Shown one piece after another: positions 1 to 6,350 of a stretch of DNA of 7,620 nt. Both the position numbers and the translations under genes were made by a program. The notes below the pieces were generated by a model that did no database searches, had not been told where the DNA came from, and saw only the letters and a list, made by a program, of their open reading frames with translations. Numbering within the stretch: the first letter of the stretch is position 1; each line of letters opens with the position of its first letter. Source of the stretch: an uncultured Parabacteroides sp. (lineage in GTDB: Bacteria > Bacteroidota > Bacteroidia > Bacteroidales > Tannerellaceae); NCBI GenBank assembly GCA_900552465.1, contig URZO01000143.1, forward strand, positions 1-7,620. Reading direction: 5' to 3'.

Positions 1-58
1 CGATATAAACAAACTGGTAAATCATCATTTATGGTTCAGGATGCGGCAGGCTATTTTG

Positions 59-84
59 CGTTCCCACGTCGGAGCGCGGGAACG
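59..84. repeat. Short palindromic hairpin (CGTTCCC / GGGAACG)
   Basis: The arms CGTTCCC (59-65) and GGGAACG (78-84) pair perfectly. After one A-C mismatch the stem continues with C-G, G-C and T-G pairs and closes on a CGGA loop (70-73). It lies in gene-free sequence. No T-run follows on the plus strand, so it is a poor rho-independent terminator. It resembles dispersed GC-rich intergenic palindromes of Bacteroidales, but whether it recurs in this genome cannot be seen here. Confidence 0.5.
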
Positions 85-134
85 GGATGGTTCAAATATT
101 CTTAGATGTGAACTTTTTTAACCGAGTAAAAATA

Positions 135-330
135 ATAATCGCCTAAACCCTTCAACCCTTCATGAATTCCATATATTCTTTGTTTTACAAAGGATGCATG
201 AGTGAAGGGTTTGCTTCTGGAGGAAATGAACCTTTCATGTACCTTTCTGTCGAATCATTCATCCTTTGTGTCGCTTATAAATCAATGTGTATGGTGAAAA
301 AGATGAATGGTTGAAGGGTTTACGGATTAT
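135..330. repeat. Imperfect ~196-bp palindromic element with AACCCTTCA motifs
   Basis: The outer arms are 135-163 and 303-330. Both read ATAATC, then 3-4 differing bases, then AAACCCTTCAACC(C/A)TTCAT, on opposite strands. An inner pair at 187-201 and 255-269 matches at 14 of 15 positions (ACAAAGGATG core). The motif AAACCCTTCA occurs at 145-154, partly again at 155-162, and inverted at 203-212 and 312-321. No ORF of note lies inside. The nested structure suggests a small non-autonomous repeat or a long structured RNA. No target-site duplication is evident and no transposase is nearby. Confidence 0.5.
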
Positions 331-389
331 GAATTAACTTTCAACTATCCCGCTCCCGTCCCATAAAATATAGCCTTAAGAGTAAAAAA

Positions 390-444
390 TATACCCTACT
401 ACCTATCCGGCAACAGGCTATAGGGTAGCGAGTAACAGGGTATA
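390..444. repeat. Nested inverted repeat (TATACCCT / AGGGTATA)
   Basis: The outer stem TATACCCT (390-397) pairs with AGGGTATA (437-444). An inner stem, CTACCTAT (399-406), pairs with ATAGGGTAG (420-428) with one bulged G. A competing pair, TAGCCT (371-376) with AGGCTA (415-420), could form instead, so alternative folds are possible. It lies between the 135-330 palindrome and the terminator of the neighbouring minus-strand gene. Function is unknown. Confidence 0.4.
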
Positions 445-476
445 ACCAATTCTGGGAAAGGTCATATCTTTTGCGG

Positions 477-496
477 AAAAAGGTCGGCACCTTTTT
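477..496 (-). terminator. Rho-independent-like terminator of the TPR/LuxR gene
   Basis: Read on the minus strand, AAAAAGGT, a GCCG loop and ACCTTTTT form a perfect 8-bp stem-loop that begins 12 nt after the TAA of the minus-strand regulator gene. The A and T tracts are part of the stem, so it could work on both strands. The stem has only two G-C pairs, so strength is uncertain. Confidence 0.6.
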
Positions 497-508
497 AGAA
501 AGCGATGC

Positions 509-2197
509 CTACTCTTTTTTTGAATATACGGATTGGATGAAGTCTGCGAGTCCCTTTGTCTCGTCCAGGTCGAGCTTGCGGCGGATGTCTATCTTGCGGT
601 GGTAGATGGTCGATATGCTCTGTCCGGTGACGACATTGATTTCCTTCGTGGTGAAGCCGGCGCATAGCAGGCAGCAAAGCTGAATCTCCTTCTCGTTCAG
701 CAACTCGCCATATTGTTTGACTAATTTCGTATAGAAACCGTTATAAGACGCGTCGATGATCGGATAAAGCTCTTCCCAGATCAGCAGGCGATTGCCATTT
801 TCTGTCCCTTCCACAGGATTGGCCATTTGGCGGAGAAGTTCCTGGTTGGCGCTGGTCGGCGAGGAGGCAAGCAGGCGGATCAGTCCCAGTTGTTTCAGCA
901 GGATGCGGCGGAAGAATGCGCCGTCGGCAGCCGGTTCTTCGGCCGTATTCTTCCGGGCTTCGTTCAACAGATGTTCCAATGCCTCAGCCTTCTCTTCGGA
1001 TGCGATCCAGCGTTGCCTGCGGTTGCGGATGTAGAGGTACAGGATACCACCTGCCAGGATAACGGCACAGAGGATTCCGGTCAGCAAGAGTTTGAGTTGC
1101 TGTTGGTGCAGGCTGAGCGTATATTGCTTTTCCAGAAGAATCTGCTGATTCCGGACGTGCTCGTTGTTAATCAGTCGCTGGCGATAGGAGGCTGTGTTGA
1201 TCGAGTCGTTGTAGATAAACTCTTTTGTCCGAATGTCTTTGGGCGACAGGGCGTAGCTGGCTGTTGCATATAAAGTGCTGAGCGCGTTATGGGCGGTCGG
1301 GTAGTCTTCCTTCACCCGGATGACCTCCTCTTTATAGGCTTCCGCTGCCCTTTGGTAGCATTGCAGGGCAGAGTCGGGCTTGCCCATTGCTAAATAGATA
1401 TAACCTTTCGTACAGGTACTGGAATATAAATAGCGTTCGGGGTCGATAGCGATCGCTTCGTCAAACAGTCTTAACGCCTCGTCTGCATCTAACCCGGTCA
1501 TGTTGGCACAGTTGCTCAGGTAGAAAGGACGTCGTTGCAAAGGCAGCTGGTAAACCAGTTCCAGGCATTTGTGCGTATAATAAACAGCCGAATCCGGATG
1601 CAGCCCCTCAAAGTTGTAGCTCACAGCCAGTTCGTAATATGCTTCCGCCTGCCATTCCAGATCGGTGGTTGCGGATAGTAGCTTGTGGGCATACTGCCGG
1701 GCAAGCGGATAGTTTTTCTGATTGATATGGTCGTTGTGCAACAGGATCAGTTTGGCGTATAGGGCCGGAAAATGGTTCTGCTGGTCGTGCGGACAGACTT
1801 CGATGGCATGGCGGTAGAAGGCATCCGCCCGGTCGAACTGTTTCAGCCACTCCTGCCGTTGTGCCTCCAGGCGGTAACAATCGCGCAAGCGGGCGGAGTC
1901 GTGGGCGGCGGTGTAGTAATCGATAGACCCCTGCAGCAGCGAGTCGGTCACGTACGACTGGTCTGTGTTACGGCGTCCCGTTGCGTGCAGATACCAATAA
2001 TCGGCCAGCTCTTTTCCTGTCAGCCGTTCGGGGAAACGGATTTGTTTGAGGAGAAGGAGCGTGCTGTCCGGGTTCTCCCGCAGGCAGCTTTCCGCCCGGT
2101 CGAGCAGGTCGCGGTCCGATGGCGCCGTGCATGCGCCTGACAGGAGGACGAAGAATAGTAAGATATAACCTGTTATCGCGGAAACGTACCTGTTCAT
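509..2197 (-). CDS. Membrane-anchored TPR protein with C-terminal LuxR-like helix-turn-helix
   Basis: Probable one-component transcription regulator of 562 aa, of a type common in gut Bacteroidales. The N-terminus is a signal or anchor segment (about 7-22) followed by Cys23 in a lipobox-like LSGAC, so lipid attachment is possible. Residues 24-350 are helical with TPR-like pairs, for example around 121-135, 235-252 and 270-290 (DSALQCYQRAAEAY). A clear transmembrane helix spans 369-390 and is followed by basic RNRRQR, so the TPR part should face the periplasm and the rest the cytoplasm. Residues 395-420 look like a linker or coiled coil. Residues about 497-560 (LLNEKEIQLCCLLCAGFTTKEI, then SISTIYHRKIDIRRKL as recognition helix) form a LuxR/GerE-like HTH. 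No receiver or kinase domain is seen. Its own promoter and terminator suggest a monocistronic unit. The signal and target genes cannot be inferred; the divergent DUF1599 gene is only a candidate target. Confidence 0.85.
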   Translation of the reverse strand: MNRYVSAITGYILLFFVLLSGACTAPSDRDLLDRAESCLRENPDSTLLLLKQIRFPERLTGKELADYWYLHATGRRNTDQSYVTDSLLQGSIDYYTAAHDSARLRDCYRLEAQRQEWLKQFDRADAFYRHAIEVCPHDQQNHFPALYAKLILLHNDHINQKNYPLARQYAHKLLSATTDLEWQAEAYYELAVSYNFEGLHPDSAVYYTHKCLELVYQLPLQRRPFYLSNCANMTGLDADEALRLFDEAIAIDPERYLYSSTCTKGYIYLAMGKPDSALQCYQRAAEAYKEEVIRVKEDYPTAHNALSTLYATASYALSPKDIRTKEFIYNDSINTASYRQRLINNEHVRNQQILLEKQYTLSLHQQQLKLLLTGILCAVILAGGILYLYIRNRRQRWIASEEKAEALEHLLNEARKNTAEEPAADGAFFRRILLKQLGLIRLLASSPTSANQELLRQMANPVEGTENGNRLLIWEELYPIIDASYNGFYTKLVKQYGELLNEKEIQLCCLLCAGFTTKEINVVTGQSISTIYHRKIDIRRKLDLDETKGLADFIQSVYSKKE

Positions 2198-2225
2198 GGA
2201 AGTGTCTGTTTGAAAAATGTTTTCG

Positions 2226-2257
2226 CAAAGCTAAGAAACTTTACTTGCATAAACAAC
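2226..2257 (-). promoter_or_regulatory. Bacteroidetes-type promoter for the TPR/LuxR gene
   Basis: On the minus strand, TAGCTTTG (plus positions 2226-2233) matches the Bacteroides -7 consensus TAnnTTTG exactly. GTTG (2254-2257) sits 20 nt upstream, the normal spacing, at the place of the -33 TTTG with 3 of 4 matches. Transcription would begin about 20-25 nt before the ATG at 2197. Confidence 0.6.
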
Positions 2258-2298
2258 TCTTCAATAAATATGCTACAGACGGTTAAAGTCGGTTCTCT

Positions 2299-2330
2299 TT
2301 TGGTCAGGTATGGATTTATCTGTATCTTTG
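2299..2330 (+). promoter_or_regulatory. Bacteroidetes-type promoter for the DUF1599 gene
   Basis: TTTG (2299-2302), a 20-nt spacer and TATCTTTG (2323-2330) match the Bacteroides -33/-7 consensus fully. It lies 24 nt before the ATG at 2355, giving a short leader with only a weak purine stretch (AAGAAAG) as ribosome-binding site. It is divergent from the promoter at 2226-2257, with the two -33 elements about 40 bp apart. Confidence 0.7.
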
Positions 2331-2354
2331 TTGCTGCGTTAATGATAAGAAAGC

Positions 2355-2963
2355 ATGGCAGATACGAAGGAACAATTTGAAAAAGTAATATCCCAGTGCC
2401 GGGAGTTGTTTGAAAAGAAGTTGAAAGATTACGGTCCGTCGTGGCGCATTATGCGTCCGCAGTCGGTGACCGACCAGATATTTATTAAGGCAAACCGGAT
2501 CCGCAGCCTCGAAATAAAAGGCGTGAGCATGGTGGACGAAGGCATCCGTCCGGAGTTCGTGGCAATCGTCAATTACGGCGTGATCGGGCTGATACAGTTG
2601 GCAAAGGGATTTGCCGATACGACCGATATGAGCAATGAAGAGGCGCTTGCCTTGTACGATAAATACATCACGGAAACCAAAGAACTGATGTATGCCAAGA
2701 ATCATGATTACGATGAGGCGTGGCGCGGCATGCGGATCAGTTCCTACACGGACCTGATCCTGATGAAGCTCTATCGTACGAAGCAGATCGAGAGCCACGG
2801 CGGCAAGACGATCGTCTCCGAAGGCGTCGATGCTAACTATATGGATATGATCAACTACGCCCTGTTCGGGCTAATAAAGCTTGAATATGGTGAAGAAGAA
2901 GGAGGAGGGTGCGTCAAAAGTCATTCTTATTCCCCTCTCGAGAGGGGGAAGGGGGTGTGTTAA
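2355..2963 (+). CDS. DUF1599-family all-helical protein with internal duplication and repeat-derived C-terminus
   Basis: Protein of 202 aa that I recognise as DUF1599, a family also labelled 'nucleotide modification associated'; no biochemical role is certain. It is built from two homologous halves, about 14-85 and 107-179. DYGPSWRIMR (25-34) aligns with DYDEAWRGMR (118-127), Asp40 with Asp133, Lys45 with Lys138, Arg48 with Arg141, Glu53 with Glu146, and EGIRPEFVAIVNYGVIGL (62-79) with EGVDANYMDMINYALFGL (156-173). The conserved acidic and basic residues suggest a nucleotide- or metal-binding helical bundle, which is inference. No signal peptide is seen, so it should be cytoplasmic. The family-like part ends at about residue 185. 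Codons 186-202 (CVKSHSYSPLERGKGVC) and the stop lie inside the inverted-repeat element that starts at 2910, so the tail is probably an acquired extension. First gene after a good promoter; start supported by that promoter. Confidence 0.85.
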   Translation: MADTKEQFEKVISQCRELFEKKLKDYGPSWRIMRPQSVTDQIFIKANRIRSLEIKGVSMVDEGIRPEFVAIVNYGVIGLIQLAKGFADTTDMSNEEALALYDKYITETKELMYAKNHDYDEAWRGMRISSYTDLILMKLYRTKQIESHGGKTIVSEGVDANYMDMINYALFGLIKLEYGEEEGGGCVKSHSYSPLERGKGVC

Positions 2964-3049
2964 ATACATGCAAGTTGATAATCAATACGTTTCGCATAAC
3001 ACACCCCTTAATCCCCTCTCCAGAGGGGAAAGAGATAGCTTTTGACACA
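2910..3049. repeat. 140-bp inverted-repeat element with CCCCTCT...AGAGGGG cores
   Basis: The left arm (2910-2962) and right arm (2997-3049) are near-complementary over about 52 nt, from GTCAAAAG at the outer ends to GGGGTGTGTTA at the inner ends, with a 34-nt loop. Each arm also contains its own palindrome: CCCCTCTCGAGAGGGG (2932-2947) is perfect, and CCCCTCTCCAGAGGGG (3013-3028) differs only at the centre. It overlaps the last 17 codons and stop of the DUF1599 gene and ends 26 nt before the next start codon. Such CCCCTCT/AGAGGGG repeats look like dispersed non-autonomous elements of Bacteroidetes genomes; copy number here is not visible. As RNA it would form a very stable hairpin that could attenuate or process the transcript between the two genes. 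I see no clear target-site duplication. Confidence 0.8.
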
Positions 3050-3075
3050 TCCCGTACATAAAAAATAAGAGACAA

Positions 3076-4350
3076 GTGAAAAGTAAAGATACCGTTATAA
3101 AGATATTGGCAGAACTCTGCCGCCTGCTGATCGGAGTCGTGTTTATCTTCTCCGGCTTTGTCAAGGCGGTCGATCCGGTGGGAGGGGCGATCAAGATAGG
3201 TGATTATCTGACTTCCTTCGGACTGGACAAGTTACAGCCTTTTACGGTATTGCTGTCTTTCAACCTCTCGGCTATCGAGTTTGCATTAGGTGTCTGTATG
3301 TTGTTAGGCGTGTACCGGCGGTATGTTTCTTTCCTCGTGCTGGTGTTTATGGCGTTTATGACGCCGCTCACCCTGTATCTGGCCCTTTTCGATCCCGTGT
3401 CGGATTGCGGATGCTTCGGCGATGCGCTGGTCATTACGAATTGGGAGACATTCTATAAAAACATTGTCCTTTCTGCTGCGGCCGTTACTGTGTTCATCTA
3501 TAACCAGCGGCTGTTCCAGTGTTTTACTTACCGCGTTTATTGGTTTGTCGCCCTCTATGCTTACCTGTTCGGGGTGGGCTTTGCTTATTATAACTACAAT
3601 CACTTGCCTGTAATCGATTTCCGCCCTTATAAGATCGGCGCGAATATCCCGCAGTTGATGGAGATACCCGACGGCGCTCCCGAGGATGAATACAAGTATT
3701 CGTTCGTCTATGAGAAAGACGGGGTAAAGAAAGAGTTCTCGCTCGAAGACTATCCGGCAAACGACAGTAGCTGGACGTTCGTAGAGTCGAAGACCGAACT
3801 GATCCGGAAAGGATATGAAACGCCCGTTGCCGGCTTTAACATCTATAACGGCGAAGGAGAGGACGTGACGGATGAAATCATCCGCAATCCCGGTCCGGTT
3901 CTCCTCCTGATCTCCCCGAAGCTGGAAGATGCCGACGACGAACGGATGGACGAGATCAACAGCGTGTATGACTATGCGCTTGAACACAACATACCGTTTT
4001 ACTGCGTAACCGGTTCATCGCCGGAGGCAATCGATACGTGGAGCGACAATACCGGCGCCGAATATCCTTACCGGATGGCCGACGAGGTGTTGCTCAAGAC
4101 GATCATTCGTTCCAATCCCGGACTGGTGCTGCTGAAAGACGGCACGATACTGGGCAAATGGCATTACAACGACATTCCGGCGGAGGAAGATGTGAAAGCG
4201 GTGATGGACGGCTGCTTAGACGGGCAGCGTATAAAAAGTAAAGAAGATGTTGCGCTCGCAACCAACTTATTAACTTTTACCGTACCTTTGCTCCTTGTTT
4301 GGGTGTACGACCTGTTGCGCTTCCGGCGCAGACGCAAAGAGAAGAAATAA
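3076..4350 (+). CDS. BT_3928-type DoxX/MauE-like membrane protein with thioredoxin-like C-terminal region
   Basis: Protein of 424 aa, a conserved neighbour of tpiA in Bacteroides (BT_3928-like). Predicted membrane helices lie at about 11-30, 57-79, 82-104, 127-142 and 154-172, with a last one at 395-413 followed by a strongly basic tail (RFRRRRKEKK). The N-terminal bundle has the DoxX/MauE features RLLIGVVFIFSGFVKAVDP (16-34) and SDCGCFGD (109-116), where the Cys111/Cys113 pair is likely redox-active. Residues about 180-385 are soluble; the stretch 273-380 (PVLLLISP, then HNIPFYCVTGS, then NPGLVLLKDGTILGKWH) looks like a thioredoxin fold without a CxxC motif. The role may be thiol-disulfide transfer or assembly of an envelope redox partner, which is inference. 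The start is GTG at 3076, matching where the family normally begins; upstream in-frame sequence is repeat DNA. It is 112 nt after the DUF1599 gene and 32 nt before tpiA. Confidence 0.88.
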   Translation: MKSKDTVIKILAELCRLLIGVVFIFSGFVKAVDPVGGAIKIGDYLTSFGLDKLQPFTVLLSFNLSAIEFALGVCMLLGVYRRYVSFLVLVFMAFMTPLTLYLALFDPVSDCGCFGDALVITNWETFYKNIVLSAAAVTVFIYNQRLFQCFTYRVYWFVALYAYLFGVGFAYYNYNHLPVIDFRPYKIGANIPQLMEIPDGAPEDEYKYSFVYEKDGVKKEFSLEDYPANDSSWTFVESKTELIRKGYETPVAGFNIYNGEGEDVTDEIIRNPGPVLLLISPKLEDADDERMDEINSVYDYALEHNIPFYCVTGSSPEAIDTWSDNTGAEYPYRMADEVLLKTIIRSNPGLVLLKDGTILGKWHYNDIPAEEDVKAVMDGCLDGQRIKSKEDVALATNLLTFTVPLLLVWVYDLLRFRRRRKEKK

Positions 4351-4382
4351 CTATTGTATTACATAATTTAATTAATTAAGTC
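4283..4382 (+). promoter_or_regulatory. Possible internal promoter and AT-rich leader of tpiA
   Basis: TACCTTTG (4283-4290), inside the end of the upstream gene, fits the Bacteroides -7 consensus, but no TTTG lies 20 nt upstream, so the promoter is tentative. The 32-nt gap before the tpiA ATG is almost pure A/T and includes the palindrome TTAATTAATTAA (4368-4379) with no Shine-Dalgarno site. Unstructured A/T-rich leaders are known to favour translation starts in Bacteroides, which fits the high-expression codon use of tpiA. Confidence 0.3.
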
Positions 4383-5138
4383 ATGAGAAAGAATATTGTT
4401 GCAGGAAACTGGAAGATGAACACTACTCTTCAGGAAGGCCTGGAATTAGCAAAAGGATTAAACGAAGCCCTGAAAGGCAAAGCTATCAACTGTGATGTAA
4501 TCATCGGTACTCCGTTCACTCACCTGGCAAGCGTTGCTGCTGCTATCGACACAGACAAGATCGGTGTTGCTGCTGAAAACTGCGCCGACAAGGAAAAAGG
4601 TGCTTACACAGGTGAAGTCTCTGCCGCTATGGTTGCTTCCACAGGTGCAAAATATGTGATCCTGGGCCACTCTGAAAGACGTGCTTACTATCACGAAACT
4701 CCGGAAATCCTGAAAACAAAAGTAGAATTGGCTCTGGCTAACGGCCTGACTCCGATCTTCTGTATCGGTGAAGTGCTGGAAGAAAGAGAAGCCGGCAAGC
4801 ATTTCGAAGTGGTAGACGCTCAGATCAAAGAATCATTGTTCGATCTTTCTGCTGAAGATTTCGGTAAGATCGTTCTGGCTTACGAACCGGTTTGGGCTAT
4901 CGGAACAGGTAAGACTGCTACAGCTGAACAGGCTGAAGAAATCCACGCTCACATCCGTGCTACACTGGCTGCTAAATACGGCAACACAGTAGCTGACGAT
5001 TGCACAATTCTGTATGGCGGTAGCGCAAATGCAGGTAACGCTAAAGAATTGTTCTCTAAACCGAACGTAGACGGTGGTCTGATCGGTGGTGCTTCTTTGG
5101 CTGTTGATAAATTCATGCCGATCGTCGAAGCATTTTAA
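4383..5138 (+). CDS. tpiA: Triosephosphate isomerase
   Basis: Interconverts dihydroxyacetone phosphate and glyceraldehyde 3-phosphate in glycolysis and gluconeogenesis; a cytoplasmic TIM barrel, usually a dimer. The 251 aa are the normal full length. All catalytic parts are visible: Asn9 and Lys11 in AGNWKMN, His96 in LGHSERR, Glu168 in AYEPVWAIGTG, the phosphate-gripping loop WAIGTGKTA (171-179), and the phosphate-binding YGGSANAGN (211-219) and GGLIGGASL (231-239). The N-terminal residues match the usual family start, so the ATG is secure. Codon choice is visibly more restricted (GCT, GAA, AAA, GGT, CTG) than in the flanking genes, as expected of a highly expressed gene. It follows the DoxX-like gene by 32 nt and is followed by a hairpin at 5153-5180. 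Confidence 0.98.
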   Translation: MRKNIVAGNWKMNTTLQEGLELAKGLNEALKGKAINCDVIIGTPFTHLASVAAAIDTDKIGVAAENCADKEKGAYTGEVSAAMVASTGAKYVILGHSERRAYYHETPEILKTKVELALANGLTPIFCIGEVLEEREAGKHFEVVDAQIKESLFDLSAEDFGKIVLAYEPVWAIGTGKTATAEQAEEIHAHIRATLAAKYGNTVADDCTILYGGSANAGNAKELFSKPNVDGGLIGGASLAVDKFMPIVEAF

Positions 5139-5152
5139 TGACATTATCTTGT

Positions 5153-5180
5153 AGGGAAGGAGCGGTTCTGCTCCCTCCCT
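5153..5180 (+). terminator. Hairpin downstream of tpiA
   Basis: AGGGAAGGAGC (5153-5163) pairs with GCTCCCTCCCT (5170-5180), 10 of 11 positions, around a GGTTCT loop, starting 15 nt after the tpiA stop. No T-run follows (CTCGATTTG), so it may be a partial terminator or a 3'-end stabiliser that separates the abundant tpiA message from the SPOR gene 28 nt further on. Confidence 0.45.
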
Positions 5181-5208
5181 CTCGATTTGAACATAAAAAA
5201 CAATCACA

Positions 5209-5712
5209 ATGAAGAATTTCCCTTGTATCATTTTATTATTCATGTTGCTGGCCTGTGTGACCGGAGCGTCTGCACAGACAAGTGTCGACGGATCGGTTCA
5301 GACAATCTTCGATGATCTCCAGACCTCGAAGCCGGGTAAAGGCGAGGTGATAATCAATCAGCCCCAGGCTCTCCGGGATTTAGTTGGAGTACGCTTGTCG
5401 GGTGATAATGTTGAGAAGACGGACAGCACTGCTTTCCTGAAGATACAAGGTTTCCGGACACAGGTTTTCTCCGGTAATAACCAGCGTAAGTCGAAAGACG
5501 AAGCGTTTGATAAGGAGAAGAAGGTTAAAGAGCTTTTCCCTGACGTCCCGACTTATGTTACCTATACCGCTCCGTTCTGGAGGTTGCGTGTAGGTGATTT
5601 CCGTTCGCACGAAGAAGCGTATCATATGCAGCGCCTGCTGATGACAGCTTTCCCTTCGTTCGGAAAGGAAATGTATATTGTTAGAGAAGAAGTAAAGATC
5701 CCTCTGAATTAA
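5209..5712 (+). CDS. Secreted SPOR-domain protein
   Basis: Protein of 167 aa. Residues 1-22 are a signal peptide ending ASA before Gln23. A lipobox-like LLAC at 13-16 makes a lipoprotein an alternative, but the ASA|Q site seems the better fit. After a linker rich in polar residues (23-75), residues about 77-163 form a SPOR-type domain: FLKIQGFRTQVFSGN as first strand, a helix in AFDKEKKVKELF, then FWRLRVGDFRSHEEAYHMQRLL (123-144), the usual strand and helix. SPOR domains bind peptidoglycan with bare glycan strands, so it probably acts in the periplasm on the cell wall; no enzymatic domain is present. It lies 70 nt after tpiA. This tpiA-SPOR-folE order is, as far as I recall, conserved in Bacteroides, but no shared pathway is evident. 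Confidence 0.88.
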   Translation: MKNFPCIILLFMLLACVTGASAQTSVDGSVQTIFDDLQTSKPGKGEVIINQPQALRDLVGVRLSGDNVEKTDSTAFLKIQGFRTQVFSGNNQRKSKDEAFDKEKKVKELFPDVPTYVTYTAPFWRLRVGDFRSHEEAYHMQRLLMTAFPSFGKEMYIVREEVKIPLN

Positions 5713-5716
5713 CAGT

Positions 5717-5734
5717 GGCGAAAACTCTTTCGCC
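5717..5734 (+). terminator. Hairpin between the SPOR gene and folE
   Basis: GGCGAAA (5717-5723) and TTTCGCC (5728-5734) form a perfect 7-bp stem with an ACTC loop, 5 nt after the SPOR stop codon, followed by CTCCTTTATTATA. It could act as a weak terminator or leader structure of folE. It covers the alternative GTG codon at 5715, which argues against translation starting there. Confidence 0.4.
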
Positions 5735-5756
5735 CTCCTTTATTATATACACAGAA

Positions 5757-6350
5757 ATGATAGAAGAAATAAACGACAAGACCTTGGCGGCACGTGAAGA
5801 ACTGGCAGGCCATTACAAAGGAATACTCGGTTTGCTGGGTGAGGATGCCGAACGCGAAGGTTTACTTAAGACGCCGGAACGCGTAGCGAAGGCTATGCAG
5901 TTTTTAACCAAAGGATATAACGAAGACCCTGCGAAGGTATTGGCTTCCGCCATGTTTCAGGAAGAAGATTACAAGCAGATGGTTATTGTGAAAGATATCG
6001 ATTTCTTCTCTCTTTGCGAGCATCATATGCTTCCATTCTTCGGGAAGGCACATGTCGCTTATATTCCTAAGAAATATATTACAGGCTTAAGCAAGATACC
6101 CCGGGTGGTGGATATCTTTGCCCGTCGTTTGCAGATCCAGGAACGCCTGACGATGCAGATCAAGGATTGTATTCAGCAGACACTCGATCCGCTGGGCGTA
6201 ATGGTCGTGATCGAAGCACAACATATGTGCATGCAGATGCGTGGAGTGGAAAAGCAAAACTCCCTGACTACTACTTCAGATTTCACAGGCTTCTTTCAGC
6301 AGGCAAAGACCCGCGAGGAGTTTATGAACCTTATTAAGAGCAACAGATAG
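5757..6350 (+). CDS. folE: GTP cyclohydrolase I
   Basis: Converts GTP to 7,8-dihydroneopterin triphosphate and formate, the first committed step towards tetrahydrofolate and, via QueD, queuosine. It is a cytoplasmic homodecamer of type IA. The zinc ligands are Cys87 and His90 in SLCEHHMLPFFGKAHVAYIP, and Cys158 in QHMCMQMRGVEKQNS, with His89 as the other catalytic-site histidine; all keep the spacing of E. coli Cys110, His112, His113 and Cys181. The N-terminal helix and LLKTPERVAKAMQFLTKGY (36-54) are typical. I chose ATG 5757 (197 aa). An in-frame GTG at 5715 would add 14 residues (MAKTLSPSFIIYTE) with no family support and would lie in a hairpin. The gene is intact, the last of the plus-strand series, and is followed within 1 nt by the palindrome array. 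Confidence 0.96.
   Translation: MIEEINDKTLAAREELAGHYKGILGLLGEDAEREGLLKTPERVAKAMQFLTKGYNEDPAKVLASAMFQEEDYKQMVIVKDIDFFSLCEHHMLPFFGKAHVAYIPKKYITGLSKIPRVVDIFARRLQIQERLTMQIKDCIQQTLDPLGVMVVIEAQHMCMQMRGVEKQNSLTTTSDFTGFFQQAKTREEFMNLIKSNR

Noticed and set aside
827..1273. Plus-strand ORF opposite the TPR/LuxR gene
   Set aside because: It lies wholly antisense to a well-supported coding frame, has a low-complexity composition and no recognisable domain. The other long antisense frames are rejected for the same reason.
3036..3044. TAGCTTTTG as a promoter for the DoxX-like gene
   Set aside because: It has an extra T relative to TAnnTTTG, lies inside the repeat arm, and has no TTTG about 20 nt upstream.
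2910..3049. Insertion sequence
   Set aside because: The element has long inverted arms but only 34 nt between them, no transposase and no clear target duplication, so it is listed as a repeat only.
2982..3194. Minus-strand ORF containing SPLERGLRGV
   Set aside because: The SPLERG string is just the translation of the right repeat arm, and the rest is antisense to the DoxX-like gene start.
5715..5756. GTG codon at 5715 as the folE start
   Set aside because: It overlaps a perfect 7-bp hairpin, lies 2 nt after the previous stop without a ribosome site, and adds residues not typical of FolE. ATG 5757 gives the family's usual N-terminus.
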